From Bradyrhizobium zhengyangense (lineage in GTDB: Bacteria > Pseudomonadota > Alphaproteobacteria > Rhizobiales > Xanthobacteraceae), in contig NZ_JAKLUA010000013.1 in the NCBI RefSeq assembly GCF_022012435.1, positions 62,001-126,000 on the forward strand: DNA of 64,000 bases, read 5' to 3'. Under the pieces are notes generated by a model. The model did no database searches, was not told the DNA's origin, and saw only the letters and a program-made list of their open reading frames with translations. Numbering within the stretch: the stretch's first letter is position 1; every line of letters starts with the position of its first letter. Positions 59,727 to 64,000 of this stretch are shown one piece after another. Position numbers and translations under genes: made by a program.

Positions 59727-59830
59727 CTGTCATGCCCCGCGAAGGCGGGGCATCCAGTACGCCGCGGCCCATCGATTCAGCCACACCGCCTCGGCGTACT
59801 GGATCGCCCGGTCAAGCCGGGCGATGACAG
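59727..59830. repeat. Cruciform intergenic repeat element, intact copy
   Basis: Outer ends CTGTCAT (59727) and ATGACAG (59824-59830). Inside are three hairpins: ATGCCCCGC/GCGGGGCAT (59732-59753), CCAGTACGCCG/CGGCGTACTGG (59754-59764 with 59792-59802) and ATCGCCCGG/CCGGGCGAT (59803-59825). A degenerate copy is at 25621. Typical palindromic repeat of Bradyrhizobium intergenic DNA. Confidence 0.75.
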
Positions 59831-59875
59831 TGAGGGTGTGGTGCGAGCCTACCCCATAATGCTACATGTGTTCCC

Positions 59876-60349
59876 ATGTCCAAAGTCACCCCGGCCACCC
59901 GCGCGCTCACAGCCGCCGGTGTCGCTTTCACCGTCCACGCCTACGACTACGATCCTGACGCCGAGAGCATTGGCCTGCAGGCGGCCGCCGCGCTCGGTGA
60001 AGACCCGGCACGCGTGCTGAAGACGCTGATGGCGCTGGTGGACGGCAAGCCGGTCTGCGTCATCGTCCCGTCCGACCAGGAAGTCTCGATGAAGAAGCTC
60101 GCCGCGGCCGCTGGCGGCAGATCGGCGCAGATGATGAAGCCGCCGGAGGCCGAGCGCGTCACTGGCTACAAGGTCGGCGGCATCAGCCCGTTCGGGCAGC
60201 GCAAGCAGGTCGGCACGGTGCTCGAGCAGAGCGCGCTCGCACATGACCTCGTCTATCTCAATGGCGGTCAACGCGGGCTGCAGGTGCGGATGAAGCCGAC
60301 CGATGTGCGGGATGTCGTGAAGGCAGTCGTGGCCGACGTGCTCGCCTGA
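59876..60349 (+). CDS. ybaK: Cys-tRNA(Pro)/Cys-tRNA(Cys) deacylase (YbaK/EbsC family)
   Basis: Editing enzyme of 157 residues that removes cysteine misattached to tRNA-Pro. TPATRALTAAGVAFTVHAYDYD, then ALGEDPARVLKTLM with the substrate Lys, and GYKVGGISPFGQRKQV are the family blocks (GGISPFG is diagnostic). Single gene, unlinked to the formate dehydrogenase operon. Confidence 0.92.
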   Translation: MSKVTPATRALTAAGVAFTVHAYDYDPDAESIGLQAAAALGEDPARVLKTLMALVDGKPVCVIVPSDQEVSMKKLAAAAGGRSAQMMKPPEAERVTGYKVGGISPFGQRKQVGTVLEQSALAHDLVYLNGGQRGLQVRMKPTDVRDVVKAVVADVLA

Positions 60350-60474
60350 TGTGATCGCCACACCGGCGCGACTCGCAAGGCTGGTCTACGCGCCGTCGCT
60401 GGCTGCCGGACCTTGCGGCGGCTAATGCTTGCCCAAACACATGAGCGACACGTGACGTCGGGGAGGGTGCCTGA

Positions 60475-61350
60475 ATGACTGACGCAATCGGATTTATCGG
60501 TCTCGGTGTCATGGGCGAGCCCATCTGCCGGAATTTGCTGCGCAAGAGCGGGCGCAAGCTGCTGGCCTTCGACCTCGCCGTGGAGCCGCTGGCGCGGATC
60601 GTGGCTGACGGGGCGGTCGCAGCAAATTCCGTGGCCGACGTCGTCGGTGGCAGCGATATCACCTTCCTCTGCCTGCCCAGTGCCAAGCATGTGTTGTCGG
60701 CCTTCGAGGGCGGCATTCTGCCGGCCGTCCGGCGCGGCCAGATCGTTGTCGATCTCGGAACGTCCGAGGTCGGGATGACGCGCGAATTTGCCCGCCAACT
60801 CGCGGAAAAGGGAGCGCTCTGGATCGACGCACCGATCGCGCGCACGCGTCAGGCCGCGCAGGACGGCACGCTCAGCGTGATGGTCGGCGCCACGTCCGCG
60901 CAGTTTTCGCAAGTCGAGCCGCTGATCCGGCATTTCGCCACCGACGTCACCCTGTGCGGCGGCACCGGCGCCGGCCAGATCACAAAGATCCTCAACAACA
61001 TGGTGCTGTTCGAGACCGTGAATGCGCTGGCGGAGGCCGTCGCGGTCGCAAAGCGTAGCGGTGTCGAACCAAAATTGTTGCTGGAAACGTTGTCGAAAGG
61101 CTCGGCCGACAGCTTTGCGCTACGTAACCATGGCATGAAAGCCATTGTTCCGAACGAGTATCCCCTGCGCGCGTTCTCGACCGAATATGCGATGAAGGAT
61201 CTGACCTACGCGCTTGAACTCGGCAGACAGACCGGCGTCAACATGCGCGGAGCCGCGCTGATCCGTACGATCTTCGAGGAGGCAATCGAGAGCGGGATGG
61301 GCGATGCTTACTTCCCCGTCATCGCAAGGCTGCTTGAACCCGGAAAATAA
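60475..61350 (+). CDS. 3-hydroxyisobutyrate dehydrogenase-family oxidoreductase
   Basis: NAD(P)-dependent beta-hydroxyacid dehydrogenase of 291 residues. IGFIGLGVMGEPICRNLLR is the nucleotide loop; WIDAPIARTRQAAQDGTLSVMVGA is the substrate loop (usual DAPVSGG is changed to DAPIARTR); TGAGQITKILNNMVL carries the catalytic Lys. GGGGAGGG lies before the ATG. Convergent with the GntR gene six bases away. It may belong to the tcu regulon or act on a related acid. Confidence 0.88.
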   Translation: MTDAIGFIGLGVMGEPICRNLLRKSGRKLLAFDLAVEPLARIVADGAVAANSVADVVGGSDITFLCLPSAKHVLSAFEGGILPAVRRGQIVVDLGTSEVGMTREFARQLAEKGALWIDAPIARTRQAAQDGTLSVMVGATSAQFSQVEPLIRHFATDVTLCGGTGAGQITKILNNMVLFETVNALAEAVAVAKRSGVEPKLLLETLSKGSADSFALRNHGMKAIVPNEYPLRAFSTEYAMKDLTYALELGRQTGVNMRGAALIRTIFEEAIESGMGDAYFPVIARLLEPGK

Positions 61351-61356
61351 CCGGCG

Positions 61357-62040
61357 CTATTGCTTCTGCAGCAGCTTAAGTCGGCAGCGCAGCGCCTCGC
61401 GGATGTGGGCGCGGGCGAGCTGTTCGGCCTTGTCGCCGTCGCGCGCTGCGATGGCCTCGATGATGGCGAGGTGCTCGCCGTGGCTGGTCGAGGGACGCCC
61501 CGTCACGATGAAGGTGGTCGGGCCGAGCAGGGCGATCCAGTCCTGCAATTCGCGGGAGGCGTTGTCGAGATAGCGGTTGCGCGCGGCGCGGCAGACCGCC
61601 TCGTGGAAGGCGCGGTTGAGCTTCGCCATCTCGGCGGCGTCGGTCTCGGACGCTTCCGCGAATGCCTCTTCGATATCGCTGAGCGCGTCGATCTCCGGTG
61701 CCGAGGCGTGCTCGGCGGCAAGGCGCGCGGCGGCCCCCTCCATGATCTCGCGCATGGCGTAGAGCTCGAGCACCTCGGAGATGTCGAGGTTACGCACGAT
61801 CAGGCCGCGCCCGCCGGCGGGCTCGACGAAGCCGCGCGCCGCAAGCCGGCCAAGCGCTTCACGCACGGGCGTACGGCTGACCTTCAGCCGTTGCGCGACT
61901 TCCTCCTCGCGCAGGCGGTCACCGGCGCGGTAGCTGCCGGCCTGGAGTGCCTCGCGCAACGAGCGGAATACGGCTTCGCCCAGCGCCACACCACCGCCAC
62001 GAGCGATCGATCCGCCTGTCTTTGCCGGGCGTCTGGCCAT
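61357..62040 (-). CDS. GntR-family (FCD) regulator
   Basis: Regulator of 227 residues. N-terminal winged HTH VFRSLREALQAGSYRAGDRL and VAQRLKVSRTPVREALGRLAARGF; C-terminal FCD domain with EVLELYAMREIMEGAAARLA, metal/ligand residues in NRAFHEAVCRAARN and SHGEHLAIIEAI. ATG at 62040 is the family-like start; the frame stays open 270 bases upstream. Divergent from tcuA with a perfect palindrome between, so it probably controls tcuAB and itself. Confidence 0.92.
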   Translation of the reverse strand: MARRPAKTGGSIARGGGVALGEAVFRSLREALQAGSYRAGDRLREEEVAQRLKVSRTPVREALGRLAARGFVEPAGGRGLIVRNLDISEVLELYAMREIMEGAAARLAAEHASAPEIDALSDIEEAFAEASETDAAEMAKLNRAFHEAVCRAARNRYLDNASRELQDWIALLGPTTFIVTGRPSTSHGEHLAIIEAIAARDGDKAEQLARAHIREALRCRLKLLQKQ

Positions 62041-62106
62041 GAATCCCCGGGTCTGCGATCCGCATCCTGCCCATGCAGAGATGCCGCTTGCCTCCCGTCT
62101 GTATAT

Positions 62107-62120
62107 CTTTGTATACAAAG
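62107..62120. promoter_or_regulatory. Perfect GntR-type operator between GntR gene and tcuA
   Basis: CTTTGTATACAAAG is a perfect 14-bp palindrome 67 bases from the GntR start and 79 bases from tcuA. The TTGTATACAA core is the common VanR/FCD-GntR operator form. Confidence 0.75.
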
Positions 62121-62198
62121 GTACGCAATGGCTGCCAGGATTGACCGCAGCCGTCGGCGGGCAGAATGTCTCCAACTTCGTCGCATCGGGCAGACGGC

Positions 62199-63590
62199 AT
62201 GAGCAGCAAATACGACGTGCTGGTGATCGGCGGCGGCAACGCGGCGCTGTGCGCGGCGATCTCGGCGCGCCGCGGCGGTGCCTCGGTGCTCGTGCTCGAG
62301 GGCGCGCCAAAGTTCTATCGCGGTGGCAACACCCGCCACACCCGCAACATGCGCTGCGCCCATGACGCGGCGACCGAGATCCTGACCGGCCCCTATACCG
62401 AGGATGAGTTCTGGGAGGACCTGCTGCGCGTCACCGGCGGGCAGACCGACGAAGTGCTCGCCCGTCACATGATCCGGGAGTCCAAGGACATCCTGAACTG
62501 GATCGTGGAGCAGGGCGTACGCTGGCAGCCCTCGCTCGGCGGCACGCTGAGCCTCGGTCGCACCAACTCCTTCTTCCTCGGCGGTGGCCGCGCCATGCTG
62601 AACGCGCTGTATCTGACCGCGGAGCGGCTCGGCGTCGACGTTGAATATGACGCCGAGGTCACCGACCTCGTCATCGAAGACGGCATGTTCCTCGCCGCCC
62701 GCCTCAAGCGGCCGATCAACGGCGAGACCGAGATCCGCGCGATCTCGCTGGTCGCTGCCGCCGGCGGGTTCGAGGCCAACATTGAATGGCTGAAGCAATA
62801 TTGGGGCGAGGCCGCCGACAATTTCCTGATCCGCGGCACCCCCTATAATCGTGGCTCGATCCTGAAGATGCTGCTCGACAAGGGCGTGCAGGAGGTCGGC
62901 GACCCCACCCAGTGCCACGCGGTCGCGATCGACGCCCGCGCGCCGAAATTCGATGGCGGCATCATTACGCGCCATGACTCGGTGGTGTTCGGCATCGTCG
63001 TCAACAAGCACGCGCAGCGCTTCTATGACGAGGGCGAGGACATCTGGCCGAAGCGCTACGCGATCTGGGGCCGGCTGGTCGCGGCCCAGCCCGACCAGAT
63101 TGCCTACATCATCTTCGATTCGACCGTCGTGACCAGCTTCATGCCGACCCTGTTCCCGCCGATCGCCGGGCAGACGGTGGCCGAGCTTGCCCGCAAGCTC
63201 GAGCTCGATCCGGCCGCGCTGGAAAAGACCGTCACCGAATTCAACGCGGCGGTGCTATCAGGCACGTTCGATCACACCATTCTGGACGACTGCCGCACCG
63301 AAGGTATCACGCCGCCCAAGACCCATTGGGCGCGTAAGATCGAGACGCCGCCCTATCTCGCCTATCCCGTGCGGCCCGGCATCACCTTCACCTATCTCGG
63401 CACGCGCGTGAACAAGGAGGCGCGGATGCTGATGGCTGATGGCAAGCCGTCCGGCAACATGTTCGCTGCCGGCGAGATCATGGCCGGCAACGTGCTCGGC
63501 AAGGGATATGCGGCCGGCATGGGCATGACCATCGGCAGCGTGTTCGGTCGGATCGCAGGACGGGAAGCGGCGAAACATGCACGGAACTAG
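62199..63590 (+). CDS. tcuA: FAD-dependent tricarballylate dehydrogenase TcuA
   Basis: Flavoprotein of 463 residues that oxidises tricarballylate to cis-aconitate. FAD loop YDVLVIGGGNAALCAAISAR; GGNTRHTRNMRCAHD and GRTNSFFLGGGRAMLNALY; the C-terminus FAAGEIMAGNVLGKGYAAGMGMTIGSVFGRIAG is typical of fumarate-reductase-like TcuA. ATG 62199 starts the fold. The next gene, TcuB-like, overlaps by 14 bases, supporting the assignment. Confidence 0.88.
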   Translation: MSSKYDVLVIGGGNAALCAAISARRGGASVLVLEGAPKFYRGGNTRHTRNMRCAHDAATEILTGPYTEDEFWEDLLRVTGGQTDEVLARHMIRESKDILNWIVEQGVRWQPSLGGTLSLGRTNSFFLGGGRAMLNALYLTAERLGVDVEYDAEVTDLVIEDGMFLAARLKRPINGETEIRAISLVAAAGGFEANIEWLKQYWGEAADNFLIRGTPYNRGSILKMLLDKGVQEVGDPTQCHAVAIDARAPKFDGGIITRHDSVVFGIVVNKHAQRFYDEGEDIWPKRYAIWGRLVAAQPDQIAYIIFDSTVVTSFMPTLFPPIAGQTVAELARKLELDPAALEKTVTEFNAAVLSGTFDHTILDDCRTEGITPPKTHWARKIETPPYLAYPVRPGITFTYLGTRVNKEARMLMADGKPSGNMFAAGEIMAGNVLGKGYAAGMGMTIGSVFGRIAGREAAKHARN

Positions 63591-64000
63591 AATCCTTGAT
63601 GAAGCCGACCGTCTGATGACGGTCTGCAATTCCTGCCGTTATTGCGAGGGCCTGTGCGCGGTGTTTCCGGCCATGGAGATGCGACGCGCCTTCTCCGACG
63701 GCGACCTCAACTATCTCGCCAACCTCTGCCATTCCTGCGGCGCCTGCTATGTCGACTGCCAGTTCTCGCCGCCGCACGAGTTCAACGTCAACGTCCCAAA
63801 GACGCTGGCGGTCGCGCGCGCGGAGTCCTACGCCACCTATGCCTGGCCACAGGCACTGTCCGGTGCATTCGCCCGTAACGGCCTCGTCATCGCCATCATC
63901 GCTGCGCTCAGCATGGCGGCCTTCATTCTTGGCTTCCTGGCCCTGAATGATGCTAGGGGGCTGTTCGGGGTGCGCACCGGTCCCGGCGCGTTCTACAAGC
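63577..64000 (+). CDS. tcuB: TcuB-type Fe-S membrane protein, 3'-truncated by the window edge
   Basis: The open frame runs from ATG 63577 (overlapping tcuA by 14 bases) past base 64000, giving 141 visible residues. CNSCRYCEGLC and CHSCGACYVDC are two [4Fe-4S] sites like those of TcuB/CitB, and a first membrane span GLVIAIIAALSMAAFILGFLA begins near residue 109. TcuB reoxidises the FADH2 of TcuA and passes electrons to the quinone pool. The tcuC transporter would be expected beyond the window. Confidence 0.85.
   Translation, partial: MHGTRILDEADRLMTVCNSCRYCEGLCAVFPAMEMRRAFSDGDLNYLANLCHSCGACYVDCQFSPPHEFNVNVPKTLAVARAESYATYAWPQALSGAFARNGLVIAIIAALSMAAFILGFLALNDARGLFGVRTGPGAFYK

Noticed and set aside
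1..64000. CRISPR arrays, insertion sequences, prophage or rRNA genes
   Set aside because: No regularly spaced repeats, transposase or integrase motifs, phage structural genes or rRNA sequence were seen on either strand.

Overview
The window reads as chromosomal DNA of a Bradyrhizobium-like alphaproteobacterium (Nitrobacteraceae/Rhizobiales). The signs are high GC with strongly GC-biased third codon positions, a large load of solute-binding proteins and small-molecule catabolic operons, TPR proteins beginning MNRQERRAAAK, a porin whose mature end starts near DLLTKAPPVPYAA, cruciform intergenic repeats, and an Irr-type iron control box. It holds about 60 protein genes and one tRNA. No integrase, transposase, prophage, CRISPR array or rRNA was seen. 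The organism name is inference from these features.

Layout. 1-5118: a TetR regulator, a carboxymuconolactone decarboxylase-like protein, an SDR, an AroE-like dehydrogenase, an amidohydrolase and an orphan branched-chain-type binding protein, probably a small catabolic unit. 5326-9473: two unrecognised coupled genes, HutD/Ves, and two class III nucleotide cyclases. 9705-16341: OprB porin, a TPR-glycosyltransferase, a small secreted protein, an alpha/beta hydrolase plus MBL hydrolase pair, and a divergent LysR regulator. 16446-21764: a sugar ABC operon (binding protein, two permeases, no ATPase) with two Gfo/Idh/MocA dehydrogenases. 23836-31227: an IclR-headed catabolic cluster (SMP-30 lactonase, two ACS-type MFS carriers, DUF1932 dehydrogenase, LigI-like amidohydrolase, RraA-like aldolase) joined by a repeated 15-bp palindromic operator. 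31955-36940: a complete ABC importer and a convergent murQ. 37497-38465: small proteins, repeats and tRNA(CAU). 38795-42081: three orphan binding proteins of three transporter classes in a row.

42184-59684 is the most coherent part: a molybdenum/tungsten cofactor and formate dehydrogenase island. It carries an HTH-PBP regulator, the tungstate-type binding protein TupA, three MoeA-type proteins (one fused to a periplasmic-binding domain), MobA, FdhD, MobB, TusA, an oxalate/formate-type MFS carrier, and a two-subunit NAD-dependent formate dehydrogenase. The beta subunit of that enzyme is a NuoE-NuoF fusion, as in the tungsten enzyme Fdh1 of Methylorubrum extorquens. An ICE/Irr-like box and a perfect 14-bp palindrome sit upstream of it. 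The window ends with YbaK, a 3-hydroxyisobutyrate dehydrogenase-like protein, and a GntR regulator divergent from tcuA and the start of tcuB (tricarballylate oxidation), with a perfect palindrome between them.
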